Part shown: in pieces, positions 53,209 to 61,957 of the stretch
Layout of the letters: each line of letters starts with the position of its first letter
How positions within the stretch are numbered: position 1 is the first letter of the stretch
Assembly: GCF_003001955.1 (NCBI RefSeq)
Contig: NZ_PVNH01000001.1
Location: forward strand, 496,001-560,000
Direction: 5' to 3'
DNA from: Prauserella shujinwangii
GTDB taxonomy: Bacteria > Actinomycetota > Actinomycetes > Mycobacteriales > Pseudonocardiaceae
Length of the DNA stretch: 64,000 nucleotides
Translations under genes and position numbers: made by a program
Notes under the pieces: model-generated
The model's database searches: none
Told to the model about the DNA's origin: nothing
The model's input: only the letters and a program-made list of their open reading frames with translations

Positions 53209-54221
53209 ACTGCAGGGACGTTCCCACGTTCAGGGACACGCTTCGGACTGCACGTCGAGCGCGGATGTCGCTACGCGAATTGGCCAGGCGCACCCACTAC
53301 AGCCACAGCTACCTCTCGAAGGTAGAGAACGGTGTCAAGTCGCCGACCGCGGAGTTGGCTCGACGATGCGACCACGCGCTGGGGATGGGAGGTGCGCTGA
53401 TGGAGGCGGCGCGCAGAGAGCTCCCCGGCACGGTCACGGAACCGCAACCGTGGCCGAGGCCAATGCAGCTACCGGCCGGGCCCGTGGTGTTCGTCGGGCG
53501 ATCCGCGGAGCTGGCCCGAATGGATCGGTTACTCACCGAGCGCGAGATCCCCGCAGGGTCAGTGCCGATTCTCACTGTCGAGGGGCCCGCCGGCGTTGGC
53601 AAGACCGCGCTGGCGTTGCGGTGGGCCCGCCAGCATCTGGACGATTTCGACGATGGGGCGTTGTTCGCGGACCTGCACGGCAGTGACGCCACGCGGCACC
53701 CGACCGATCCCGGTGAGGTACTCGATGGGTTCCTCCGTGCGCTGGGCGTGCGGCCCGATCGGATTCCGGACAACACCGAGCAACGCGAATCGCTGTTCCG
53801 TTCCGCGCTCGCCGGTCGGCGCATGCTCGTGGTGCTGGACGACGTGGCCAGCTCGGACCAGGTCAACCCGGTGCTGCCGGGATCGGCCGATTGCCACGTG
53901 CTGGTCACCTCCCGGCGGCGGTTGACCGGGCTGACCGTCGTCTCCGACGCCGTGTCGCTCACACTCGGCCAGCTCGGCCGTGGCGAGTCCATCGACCTCA
54001 TGACCGCGATTATCGGCGAGCAACGTGCGGCACAGGACCCCGCAGCGGTCGCGGCGATCATACGCCGGTGCTCCCGGCTTCCCCTGGACCTCCGTGTTGT
54101 GGCCGAGCACATCACGGCGCTGCCACAGACTCCACTCGCTGCGTTCGTCGACGAGTGGACCGCTGTCAACCAGCGGTTCCCGAACAGTCAACGAGGTCAC
54201 CAGAACAAGCTGACCGAATGA
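53205..54221 (+). CDS. XRE-HTH/NB-ARC (STAND) regulator without C-terminal repeats
   Basis: A 338-aa protein. The Xre-type HTH at ~5-60 reads MSLRELARRTHYSHSYLSKV, ENGVKSPTAELARRCDHALG. The NB-ARC ATPase at ~85-330 has Walker A TVEGPAGVGKTALALRWARQ, Walker B MLVVLDDVASSDQV and HVLVTSRRRLTGL. Relatives of the AfsR/STAND type continue with TPR or WD repeats that sense the inducer; this one ends right after the NB-ARC region. The best start is ATG 53205, with a duplicate 15 bases upstream. It is either a truncated gene or a minimal regulator. Confidence 0.8.
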   Translation: MYCRDVPTFRDTLRTARRARMSLRELARRTHYSHSYLSKVENGVKSPTAELARRCDHALGMGGALMEAARRELPGTVTEPQPWPRPMQLPAGPVVFVGRSAELARMDRLLTEREIPAGSVPILTVEGPAGVGKTALALRWARQHLDDFDDGALFADLHGSDATRHPTDPGEVLDGFLRALGVRPDRIPDNTEQRESLFRSALAGRRMLVVLDDVASSDQVNPVLPGSADCHVLVTSRRRLTGLTVVSDAVSLTLGQLGRGESIDLMTAIIGEQRAAQDPAAVAAIIRRCSRLPLDLRVVAEHITALPQTPLAAFVDEWTAVNQRFPNSQRGHQNKLTE

Positions 54222-54317
54222 CTCGGATAATGGAGGTGAGGATCTGGTGTCCTGGCGAGGGCTATCCGCAGGGCAACTGGACCGGGGTCCACCCGGCTGG
54301 GGCGGGGGAGAAGGGGG

Positions 54318-54584
54318 ATGGTGTCGGTGGAACATGAGAATGTGACGGAGTCGTCGGATCGGCGGCCTTTCATCCGCGCTGGGGACAGTACGGCGGCTTC
54401 CCTCAGTCCCCGGCAGGTCCAGATACTCACGCTGGTCGCTGCCGGGCTGTCCAACAAAGAGATCGCGCGCAAGCTTCGCATCTCGCCGAAAACCGTGGAA
54501 TCGCACCTGCAGCGGCTGTACGACCGCCACGGTGTTCGGCGGCGTGCCGCGCTGGTGGCGCAGTGGATGGCCAGCACCGCATGA
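54318..54584 (+). CDS. Stand-alone LuxR-type HTH protein
   Basis: An 88-aa protein consisting of a short polar N-terminus and a LuxR HTH: SLSPRQVQILTLVAAGLSNK, EIARKLRISPKTVESHLQRL and RRAALVAQWM. There is no receiver or sensor domain, so activity would depend on expression or partners. It lies ~95 bases downstream of the NB-ARC gene on the same strand and may have been part of a larger regulator. It is 2 bases from the convergent FkbM gene end. Confidence 0.8.
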   Translation: MVSVEHENVTESSDRRPFIRAGDSTAASLSPRQVQILTLVAAGLSNKEIARKLRISPKTVESHLQRLYDRHGVRRRAALVAQWMASTA

Positions 54585-54586
54585 GT

Positions 54587-55408
54587 TCAGCCGTGGGCGC
54601 ACGGGCTGGTCGTGCTGAAGAGGTAGTTCCGGTGCTGTGGGGTGACTTCCCGGACTGCTCGCCATCCGCCGTGCTGCCAGGCGAACATCCGGTAGCCGAA
54701 GCCGGTCAGCCAGTCCATCAGCGCAGCGGGGGTGTGCCCGAAGCGTCGCACGTGCCGCTCCTCGATTTCCAGTAGGAGGCGGGGGCGCGCACGTGTGATG
54801 AGCTCGTGTCCCCCGCGCAACACGTCCCATTCAGCACCTTCCACGTCTGCCTTGATGAAGTCCACGTGGTGTAGGCCCAACCGGTCGCAGAACCGGTCCA
54901 ACCGCTCGGCTGGCACGGTGACCTCGACGTGGCCGCCGAACTCCTCGTTGGAGCCGAGGCCAAGGGTGCCCCGCGTGATGAAGGACCTGCCGGTGACCAG
55001 CCGGCCCTTTCGCATCGGCACGCTCATCGAGAGCGTGTCGTCGGTCGAAGCCAGCGCGATCCCATGCTTGTGGACAGTTGGTCCGCTGCGGAGCCCGAGC
55101 AGCGCCGACGGCGTGGCGTGGGCGAACAGAAGCGGCTCGATGCTGTGCACAGCGCCGCGCGGACCAACCAAGGCAGCCAGTTCTGCCGTGTATATGCCCA
55201 TGGCGGCGCCGACATCGAGGCACACGTCGCCGGGACGGACCACCTGCTGAAGTCCGAGGAGTTCGTCTTCCACCCACGGAGTCATTCGCGCCAGTGAGCG
55301 GACAGCCAGCCGAACCGCCGTGGCACGTATTCCCTGGCCGCGGTCGGCAGGGAACTCGACCCTCGCGTCAGCCCGCTCGGTGGTCCTCCTGCGCAAGTCG
55401 ACCATCAT
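54587..55408 (-). CDS. FkbM-family methyltransferase
   Basis: A 273-aa SAM methyltransferase. Motif I is GDVCLDVGAAMGIYTAELAA, the FkbM signature is HHVDFIKADVEGAEWDVLRG, and RARPRLLLEIEERHVRRFG follows. FkbM enzymes O-methylate sugars, polyketides or other small molecules. The ATG pair at 55408/55405 has AAGGAAAG upstream. It lies ~2 kb from the lasso operon, separated by a kinase/regulator pair, so membership in the cluster is possible but not supported by co-transcription. Confidence 0.83.
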   Translation of the reverse strand: MMVDLRRRTTERADARVEFPADRGQGIRATAVRLAVRSLARMTPWVEDELLGLQQVVRPGDVCLDVGAAMGIYTAELAALVGPRGAVHSIEPLLFAHATPSALLGLRSGPTVHKHGIALASTDDTLSMSVPMRKGRLVTGRSFITRGTLGLGSNEEFGGHVEVTVPAERLDRFCDRLGLHHVDFIKADVEGAEWDVLRGGHELITRARPRLLLEIEERHVRRFGHTPAALMDWLTGFGYRMFAWQHGGWRAVREVTPQHRNYLFSTTSPCAHG

Positions 55409-55680
55409 CGCTTTCCTTACGGCCGGGACGAATCGTTCCTCACCCTCGAGGCTATGGACGGTCACGGTTCCGGTCGTCACTCCTTGGCGCTGAACATGGG
55501 GAGTCCGTGCGGGGCACGTGGCTCGCACGGATGGCTCTCGGGAGCTACGCCGCTGGCCCGCTCGAGGGACGCGCCGTCCCCACCAGAGGCCTACCGTGGT
55601 GGTAGCGCTGAGAGCCTGGCGTCCGTGCGGTTCCCGGGCTTGACCCGGTGCTGAGGGGAGTTTCGTTGGAGGCGTTGCCG
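55409..55680. promoter_or_regulatory. Divergent promoter region between FkbM and kinase genes
   Basis: About 270 bases between divergent starts without a supported gene. It should hold promoters for both the methyltransferase (-) and the kinase/regulator pair (+). No obvious operator was found. Confidence 0.4.
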
Positions 55681-56865
55681 GTGACACGAGCACGATGGTG
55701 GTCGGGAATCGCGCGCCGGCGGCGTGGGACGGTTGCCGGTGGCCGCGCGGTCCGCTACGCGACGTGGGGCGGCGCCCTCCTGTTGTGGTTGCTGGCCAGC
55801 TGGTCGTTCGCGGACGCGCTGCAGGCGGCGGGCGGGGCCTGGTCCACGTGGCCGGCCCGGTTCGGCCTCGCCGTGCTGCTCGCCGCCGGGCAGTCCGTGC
55901 CACTGGTGTGGTGGCGGAGCAGGCCGTTCCCGGCGTGGCTGGTGCTGTTGGTCATGGACGCAGCCGGGCGGCTGTGCGAAGTCGCCGCCGGGCTGCAGGC
56001 GGGGCAACTGAGCACGCCAGGGCAGTTCGCCGGTGTCGTCGTCCTTTTCGGCGCCGGCGTGGTGCTCCCGCGGTGGTACGCGGCCGGGCTGGCCGCCGCG
56101 ACCGTCGCGTTCCTGCTGCTGACCCAGCCGGCGCCGCACGTTGGCGTGGTACTTTTCGTCACCGTCACCGCGACCCTGCTCGGCATGTCGACCGCCGCGC
56201 GGTACCGTGCGGAGCGCGATCTCGAACGCCACCGTTTGGCGCAGTCGCAGCTGGCCGAACGGAGCCGGATCGCCCGTGAACTGCACGACGTGGTGGCCCA
56301 CCACATGTCCGTTGTCGCCGTACAGGCCGAGACCGCGCGGTTCCGGCTGCCGGACACAACGCGAGCGCAGGCCGAGGAGTTCGCGTCGATCGCCGCGACC
56401 TCACGCCGGGCACTGGACGAGATGAGGCGGTTGCTCGGAGCGTTGCGGGCCGAGGGCGAGCCGGAACATACGCCCCAGCCGACCGTGCACGATCTGCCGG
56501 AGCTTGTCGCGTCAGTGCGGCGGGCCGGCTCCCCGGTGCGGGCCGAGCTCGATGAGCGCCTGGTGGACCTGCCGGCCGTGCCCGCGCTCGCGGTGTACCG
56601 CATCGTGCAGGAGGCTCTGAGCAACGCGGTGAAACACGCCCCGCGGCGCACGGTCGACCTCGGCGTGACCGTCATCGACGGCGTGGTCCGGATCGTGGTC
56701 AGCAACCCCGCTCCCGAGGCGGCCGGCCCGGTACGGTCCGGCGGTCTCGGCATACCCGGCATGAGGGAGCGCGCCGAACTGCTCGGCGGCTGCCTGTATG
56801 CGGGCCCGGGGTCCGGCAACTTCGTGGTTCGGGCCGAGATTCCGTTGCCGGGCGGTGACCGATGA
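55681..56865 (+). CDS. NarL-system sensor histidine kinase (HisKA_3 type)
   Basis: A 394-aa membrane kinase with ~5 TM helices in the first 170 residues. The HisKA_3 motif is ERSRIARELHDVVAHHMSVV with the phospho-His. The HATPase has YRIVQEALSNAVKHAPRRTV, and GGLGIPGMRERAELLGG supplies the G box. This is the usual partner of NarL-type regulators, and the next gene (4-bp overlap) encodes one. GTG 55681 was chosen because GGAGG lies 8 nt upstream; TTG 55666 with GAGGGGAG is an alternative. Adjacency to the lasso operon suggests a possible regulatory link. Confidence 0.87.
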   Translation: MTRARWWSGIARRRRGTVAGGRAVRYATWGGALLLWLLASWSFADALQAAGGAWSTWPARFGLAVLLAAGQSVPLVWWRSRPFPAWLVLLVMDAAGRLCEVAAGLQAGQLSTPGQFAGVVVLFGAGVVLPRWYAAGLAAATVAFLLLTQPAPHVGVVLFVTVTATLLGMSTAARYRAERDLERHRLAQSQLAERSRIARELHDVVAHHMSVVAVQAETARFRLPDTTRAQAEEFASIAATSRRALDEMRRLLGALRAEGEPEHTPQPTVHDLPELVASVRRAGSPVRAELDERLVDLPAVPALAVYRIVQEALSNAVKHAPRRTVDLGVTVIDGVVRIVVSNPAPEAAGPVRSGGLGIPGMRERAELLGGCLYAGPGSGNFVVRAEIPLPGGDR

Positions 56866-57545
56866 TCCGTGTCGTGATCGTGGACGATCAGGCGATGGTG
56901 CGGGAGGGTTTCGGCGCGCTGCTGGGTAGCCAGCCGGACATGAAGGTGGTGGGTACCGCGGGCGACGGGCGGCATGCCGTGGCGCTGTGCCGTCGGCAGC
57001 GACCGGATGTCGTCCTGATGGACGTGCGCATGCCAGTGCTGGACGGCCTCGCGGCCACGCGCGAGCTGCTCGCCGCCGGGGAGCCGTGGCACCCGAAGGT
57101 GCTCATGCTCACCACGTTCGACATCGACGAATATGTCTTCGAGGCACTGCAAGCGGGTGCGAGCGGATTCCTCCTCAAGGACGCCACCGCGGAGGACCTG
57201 GTGGCCGGCGTCCGAACTGTGGCCAGCGGACAGGCACTGCTGGCCCCGACCGTGACCCGCCGTCTGATTGAGCGGTTCGTCGCGCAGAACCCGGTCAGGC
57301 CGGCGAACGACAGCCTGCTGACCACCCTGACAGCGCGGGAGACCGAAGTGCTGCGCCTTGTCGCGAGGGGGCTGTCCAACGCCGAGGTCGCCGCCGAGCT
57401 CAGCCTCGCCGAGGAGACGGTGAAGACCCACGTCGGGCGCATCCTCGGCAAGCTCGGCCTGCGCGACCGGGTGCAGGCGGTGGTGTTCGCCTACGAGACC
57501 GGGGTGACCATCCCGGGCCGCCCCTCAGCCCGGGGTGACCGGTGA
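56862..57545 (+). CDS. NarL/LuxR-type response regulator
   Basis: A 227-aa regulator. The receiver has IRVVIVDDQAMVREGFGALL, the phospho-acceptor in VVLMDVRMPVLDGLAATREL and Lys in GFLLKDATAEDLVAGV. The HTH has LTARETEVLRLVARGLSNAE and EETVKTHVGRILGKLGL. It is coupled to the kinase by a 4-bp overlap. Its last 21 bases overlap the end of the convergent FAD monooxygenase. It is a reasonable candidate regulator of the lasso operon. Confidence 0.9.
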   Translation: MIRVVIVDDQAMVREGFGALLGSQPDMKVVGTAGDGRHAVALCRRQRPDVVLMDVRMPVLDGLAATRELLAAGEPWHPKVLMLTTFDIDEYVFEALQAGASGFLLKDATAEDLVAGVRTVASGQALLAPTVTRRLIERFVAQNPVRPANDSLLTTLTARETEVLRLVARGLSNAEVAAELSLAEETVKTHVGRILGKLGLRDRVQAVVFAYETGVTIPGRPSARGDR

Positions 57546-59000
57546 TCCGAACCAGCGTGCCGCCATCCTGGCGAATCCCTCCCGCGGCTCGCCCACAGCC
57601 GACGCCCACGCCACGTACCCGTCCGGCCTGACCAGCATCGCCGCCAGCCCGTCGAACCCATCGCCCTCGGGGGTCGGCGCCGTCACGATCCGCAGGCGGT
57701 CCGACCACCCGCTCGCCGCGTGCCGTACTTCCGGATCGTCGGCCAGGTCGATCAACACGCCCCTGCCGTCGCCGAACAACCTGTTCACCCGGACCTCGCC
57801 GGCTGGCGTCGCCAGCCGAAGATCCGGTGCGGCGCGGCCCGCCAACGGATGGCCGCAGTCGGTGGGGTAGCGCAGGTCGATCATCGAGTACATCGCGTGC
57901 AGCCGCCGCTTGACCTCTGGCAACCGCATCAGCTCACCGAAGAACAGGTCGAACACGGGCGTGTTGCGCTCGGCAGGATCCAGGATCGCCACCGCGGCCC
58001 GGGAGTTGTGCAGAGCGCGCGCCGCGACGGAGCGGCGCTCACCGTGGTAGGTGTCCAGCAGGCTGTCCGGCGCGCGGCCCTTGACCGCCAGTGCGAGCTT
58101 CCAGCCCAGGTTGACGGCGTCCTGCAGGCCAAGGTTGAGGCCCTGGCCGCCGAACGGCGGATGCACGTGTGCCGCGTCACCGGCGAGCAGGACCCGGCCG
58201 AGCCGGTAGTGGTCGGCCAGCCTGCAGTTGTCCGTGAACCGCGTCAGCGACTCCGGCTCGGACAGGGTCACATCGAGCCCGCTGGTCCTGCGCAGGCTGG
58301 CCTGCACCTCGGCCAGAGTGACCGGTGCCGCGCGGTCCACCGGAGCGGCGTCGAACTCGATCGTCACGACCCGGCTCGGTGCGAGCGCGTACGCGACGAC
58401 ACCGTTGCCGGTGCGGCGCCACTGCCGGCCTAGCGCGTCCGGATCGTCTACCGTGACCACTGCCTGGTAGCCGACGACGCCGGTGTCGCCGCCGGGGAAA
58501 CCAATGTGGGCGGACTTGCGCACCACGCTCCGGCCCCCGTCGCAGCCCACCACGTAGGCCGCTTGGACGACGTGCGTTTGCCCTGACGGGCCCCGCGCGA
58601 TCACGTCGACCCCGGAGGAGCCCTGCCGGATACCGGTGACCTCATGGCGGCGCCGGACCTCCGCGCCGTCGCGTACCGCTCGGTCGTGCAGGACGCGTTC
58701 CAGCACACCGGGCTTGATCGGCAGTATCTCCGGTGCCTCGCCGTCAGGTCCCCGCCCGGTCATCATGCGGGAGTCGACGACGCCTGACAGGGCGTGGATC
58801 AGCTCGTCCAGCAGGTCCCTGCGGTCCAGCGCCTCGATCGTGCGAGCCGTGATGCCGGGTGCCCGCAGCCGGGTGTCGAAGTCCTCCTGGCGTTCCAGCA
58901 CGACCACGTCGAGCCGTGCGAGCGCCAGCTCGCAGGCGAGCATCAAGCCGACCGGGCCACCGCCCACGATAGCGACGTCGTGCTGACGAGGCTCGGTCAC
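57525..59000 (-). CDS. Class A FAD-dependent monooxygenase in lasso operon
   Basis: A 491-aa flavoprotein hydroxylase of the aromatic-ring (PHBH-fold) type. FAD motif 1 is HDVAIVGGGPVGLMLACELA, the DG motif is AAYVVGCDGGRSVVRKSAHI, and FAD motif 2 is VLLAGDAAHVHPPFGGQGLN. A thioredoxin-like C-terminal region (VLIDLADDPEVRHAASGW) is as in polyketide hydroxylases. The GTG start overlaps the upstream gene by 4 bp, so it is translated with the lasso genes. The core has two Trp and one Phe that could be substrates; a role on another small molecule cannot be excluded. Confidence 0.87.
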   Translation of the reverse strand: MTEPRQHDVAIVGGGPVGLMLACELALARLDVVVLERQEDFDTRLRAPGITARTIEALDRRDLLDELIHALSGVVDSRMMTGRGPDGEAPEILPIKPGVLERVLHDRAVRDGAEVRRRHEVTGIRQGSSGVDVIARGPSGQTHVVQAAYVVGCDGGRSVVRKSAHIGFPGGDTGVVGYQAVVTVDDPDALGRQWRRTGNGVVAYALAPSRVVTIEFDAAPVDRAAPVTLAEVQASLRRTSGLDVTLSEPESLTRFTDNCRLADHYRLGRVLLAGDAAHVHPPFGGQGLNLGLQDAVNLGWKLALAVKGRAPDSLLDTYHGERRSVAARALHNSRAAVAILDPAERNTPVFDLFFGELMRLPEVKRRLHAMYSMIDLRYPTDCGHPLAGRAAPDLRLATPAGEVRVNRLFGDGRGVLIDLADDPEVRHAASGWSDRLRIVTAPTPEGDGFDGLAAMLVRPDGYVAWASAVGEPREGFARMAARWFGSPVTPG

Positions 59001-59848
59001 GGCGCCCGCCTTTCCGCGGCGGGCCGGTGCAGCTCCCGGTGCGCGCTGTCGAGCAGATCGACCAAGGTGGCATGGTAGCAACCGGCGAAGGTAGCGGTGG
59101 TGACCGACGAGTCGCGGGGCACGCCGCCGTCGATCCGGTTTGCCTGGACGTCGTCACCGGCCGGGTCAAGGCGGGGAGGGAGCACGCCGCCCAACGCGCG
59201 AAGCGCGATGGAAGCCTCGATCAGTCGGTCCCAGTTCCGGTGGGCGCGCGAGTGTTGTGCCACGCGATTCACGATGGCCCGGATCGCCACCAGCTCGCCC
59301 GCGTCGAGGCCCGGCCGCCTGCCGCCGAGGTCGGTGACGTAGATGATGGCGTGGGTGATCCGGTACGCCTCGGTCGAGAGGCACTCGCCGAGCCGTGGGT
59401 TCGCCAGCAGCTGCCTGCGGCAGAACGAGTCCCAGTCGGGTTCCTGCCGGACGAAGCCACCCTTCCAGAGGGAGTGGATCTGGCCGACCGAGGTCGGGCG
59501 GCACCCGGCCAGCCACAGCTCGCGCATCACGTGCTCGCACGCCGGATCTCGGAAGCCGGACGCCCGCAGCCACGCGTAGGGCTGCATCCGGTACAGGCCG
59601 TCCTCGTGCTCGGCCAGCGCCAGGCCGAGCAGCCGCTCGTCGGTGCATTGGGCGTGGAGGAAGTCCCGCCATCGCTCGAGCTGCGGCAGCCGCGTTCCGA
59701 TGTGTCGCTGCCAGTCGACCAGGTAGGCGTACACCATTGCCAGCTCGCCGAGCGGTTTGAGGCGGGACCGGTGCCCTGACGACGGCACGAAGTGCCGCAG
59801 CCGTTCGGTGATCCACGCCGTGCTTTGCGCTATTCGGGCGTCAGCCAT
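58997..59848 (-). CDS. Unrecognised 283-aa protein in lasso operon
   Basis: A soluble, helix-rich protein. Segments include STAWITERLRHFVPSSGHRS, LGLALAEHEDGLYRMQPYAW, AYRITHAIIYVTDLGGRRPG and VTTATFAGCYHATLVDLLDS. I recall similar actinobacterial proteins of about this length annotated with a DUF (perhaps DUF6895), but cannot confirm it. His/Asp-rich stretches such as HAIIYVTD and CYHATLVDLL could form an active site. The start overlaps the B1 stop by 8 bases and its stop overlaps the monooxygenase start, so it is firmly in the operon. It may be a tailoring enzyme or an accessory protein. Confidence 0.65.
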   Translation of the reverse strand: MADARIAQSTAWITERLRHFVPSSGHRSRLKPLGELAMVYAYLVDWQRHIGTRLPQLERWRDFLHAQCTDERLLGLALAEHEDGLYRMQPYAWLRASGFRDPACEHVMRELWLAGCRPTSVGQIHSLWKGGFVRQEPDWDSFCRRQLLANPRLGECLSTEAYRITHAIIYVTDLGGRRPGLDAGELVAIRAIVNRVAQHSRAHRNWDRLIEASIALRALGGVLPPRLDPAGDDVQANRIDGGVPRDSSVTTATFAGCYHATLVDLLDSAHRELHRPAAERRAP

Positions 59849-60116
59849 CGGCACCGCCCGCTGAGCGCAGCAGCTCCTGTGCGAGCAACGTGCCGATGAC
59901 CCGCTGCCGCGTCGCCGGGTCGACGACGTCGCCTTCCAGTCGCGTGACGCCGTCGTAGGGGCCGCAGGCCGCGCTGCCGTGCAGGGCGGTTCGGAGCGCC
60001 GCCGACGCCTCCTGGGAGAGCCGGTAGAGCCGCAGGTTCCGTTTGTCCAGCAGGACCCCGCAGAACGGAAGTTCGGTGAAGACCACGTGCTCGGCGAGCC
60101 GGACCGCGTGCGCCAT
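59841..60116 (-). CDS. Lasso peptide leader-binding protein B1 (PqqD/RRE fold)
   Basis: A 91-aa PqqD-like protein: VRLAEHVVFTELPFCGVLLD, KRNLRLYRLSQEASAALRTA and ATRQRVIGTLLAQELL. The strand pattern before a helix-rich second half is the RiPP recognition element that binds the precursor leader and hands it to the B2 protease and the cyclase. It starts in a TGATG overlap with the cyclase stop. In most actinobacterial lasso loci B1 precedes B2; here it comes after the cyclase with B2 at the front. Confidence 0.85.
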   Translation of the reverse strand: MAHAVRLAEHVVFTELPFCGVLLDKRNLRLYRLSQEASAALRTALHGSAACGPYDGVTRLEGDVVDPATRQRVIGTLLAQELLRSAGGADG

Positions 60117-61957
60117 CAGGACAGCCCTTCCAGCCATTGTTCGACGATGCACAACCGGGCGATCTCCTCGCCGTTGCGGTGCGCCCGGCCGCGGCTGAGC
60201 CCCGCGACGAAGTCTCGGCTCAGCACGCCGAGCCGGCACAGGTGCGAGTTCTCGCCGAGCAGTGCCCGGCAGGTCTCGAAGTTCTGGTTGACATACACAG
60301 CGGAGATCGCGTCGATCCTCGCCTGCTGCATCCGGCGTGCGCCGACGCCGGGGTAGGCCAGCCGCAGCGCGAACTTGTCGACCGTCATGCCGTGGCCGAA
60401 GCCCACGCGGTGGCGGCTGGGCAGGGCGAGGGCGTACTCGATGACGTCCCTGTCGGCGTAGGGAGTGGTGAAGAACCTGTGCTTGGGCAGGCAGTGGTTG
60501 AGCCAGGCGGCCTGCAGGTTGGGCGTGTTGAAGGCCTCGGCGAGCAGGAACAACGACGTGATACCGCGGGGCAGCTTGCGCCTCCCGCCGAACCGCCGCA
60601 CCGCGGCGCGGACGCTGTCGCCTGCCCGGTCCGCCGCCGCGCGCAGGGCTGCGGTGACCGTCTGGCCCGCTTCGGGAGTGAACCCAACCGGGTGCACGAT
60701 CACGTCCCGGCTGGGCAGCGCGACCGTCGGGTCTCCCGTGGCGAGCCGGTAAAGGTGCCGAAGGACGCTGCCCGAGTCGAACGCCGCGCCGGCGGCGTTG
60801 CGCAGCCCTTGCCACACCGGCTCGCCCGCGACCGTCGGGTCGAGCAGCCGCGGGCCCGCGATCTCGAACAGGCCGCGCTGCAGGTCGTGCGCGAGAAGCT
60901 GGTCGGCGAGGAGGCCGGACAGCACGAAGGTCGCTCCGTTCGTCTCGGCCTGCTCGACTGCCGCGGACACCCCGTGCGTGGGCACGTGGGTCTGCGGCAG
61001 CCCCCCGTTGTCGGTCACGTGCAGGTAGTCCCCGCCCGGCCGGGTGTGTTTCGTCATCTCGTACGGCACCCAGGACAGCCCAGAGTCCACGGCAATGCGC
61101 TCGGCCGCGCGCCGGTCGGCCTCGTAGCCGGGGAACGACTCCATCGTGTAGTGCACGGCCGCGCCCTTGCCCGGCTGCCTCCCCACTTCTCCTGCGACGG
61201 CGGCGGAGTCGATTCCGCCGCTGAGCGAGACCACCGCCGCCGGCTGCTCGGCCAGCATCCGGTCGCACGCCCTGCCCAGCCGCTCGCGCAGGCCGCGCGC
61301 GGCATCGGCGACCGTGCGGGGGAGGTGCTCGACGGGGGCGAACTCGTCGAACCGGGTGATCCTCGGCTCATGCCCGGCGGCCAGCGTGAGGCATTCTCCG
61401 GCGGGGAGCCTGTGGACATCGGTGAACCACGACCGGTCGTGCGGGAATCCGCGCTCGGCGACGATCATCGGCAGGAGTTCGACGTTGACATCGCCGAGCC
61501 TCGGTTGGCCACCCGGCAGCAGGTGGGCCGGATCCGATGCCCAGGCGAAACGGTCCCGGCCGGCGCGCCAGAACAGCGGGATCAGCGCGTTCACGGAGCG
61601 GTACAACCGCAGTTCGCGGTCATCGCCGCGCAGGTGGGCGAGCACGAAGTCACCGCGCAGCCGGCGAACCGCCCTGTCACCGTGCTCGTCGAGCAGCTCC
61701 TGCACGGCGAGCAGCGTCGAACCGCGCCGCTTGGCCAGCCCGTGGGGCAGGCTGCCGTCATCGAGCCATCCGGTCAGCAGGAGCCGGTCGGCGGCTCGTG
61801 CGTCCCCGGCGGGGTCGTCGACCGGCCCCTGGTGCAGCCGGCCGCGCGGAGAGTCGTCGTCCCATACTGGCACGGCCTCGCCGGTGCCGAGGTGGGCTCC
61901 GGCGTTGGGGTCGTAGGGCATCGGCACGATCCCCGACATGCCGAACGCGGTCGTCAC
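60116..61957 (-). CDS. Lasso peptide cyclase (asparagine synthetase-like, protein C)
   Basis: A 613-aa asparagine-synthetase homologue. The C-terminal synthetase domain has the PP-loop AAVVSLSGGIDSAAVAGEV, VLSGLLADQLLAHDLQRGLF, and the ITSLFLLAEAFNTPN and TTPYADRDVIEYALALPSRH blocks. The N-terminal glutaminase-like domain lacks the catalytic Cys, as in lasso cyclases. It would adenylate an Asp side chain and join it to the new N-terminal Gly, closing the ring round the tail. The GTG start overlaps B2 by 4 bp and has a GAGGAGGAG RBS. Confidence 0.92.
   Translation of the reverse strand: MTTAFGMSGIVPMPYDPNAGAHLGTGEAVPVWDDDSPRGRLHQGPVDDPAGDARAADRLLLTGWLDDGSLPHGLAKRRGSTLLAVQELLDEHGDRAVRRLRGDFVLAHLRGDDRELRLYRSVNALIPLFWRAGRDRFAWASDPAHLLPGGQPRLGDVNVELLPMIVAERGFPHDRSWFTDVHRLPAGECLTLAAGHEPRITRFDEFAPVEHLPRTVADAARGLRERLGRACDRMLAEQPAAVVSLSGGIDSAAVAGEVGRQPGKGAAVHYTMESFPGYEADRRAAERIAVDSGLSWVPYEMTKHTRPGGDYLHVTDNGGLPQTHVPTHGVSAAVEQAETNGATFVLSGLLADQLLAHDLQRGLFEIAGPRLLDPTVAGEPVWQGLRNAAGAAFDSGSVLRHLYRLATGDPTVALPSRDVIVHPVGFTPEAGQTVTAALRAAADRAGDSVRAAVRRFGGRRKLPRGITSLFLLAEAFNTPNLQAAWLNHCLPKHRFFTTPYADRDVIEYALALPSRHRVGFGHGMTVDKFALRLAYPGVGARRMQQARIDAISAVYVNQNFETCRALLGENSHLCRLGVLSRDFVAGLSRGRAHRNGEEIARLCIVEQWLEGLS

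Noticed and set aside
54587-55408. FkbM methyltransferase as a certain member of the lasso operon
   Set aside because: It is separated by a plus-strand kinase/regulator pair and has its own promoter region; membership is only possible.
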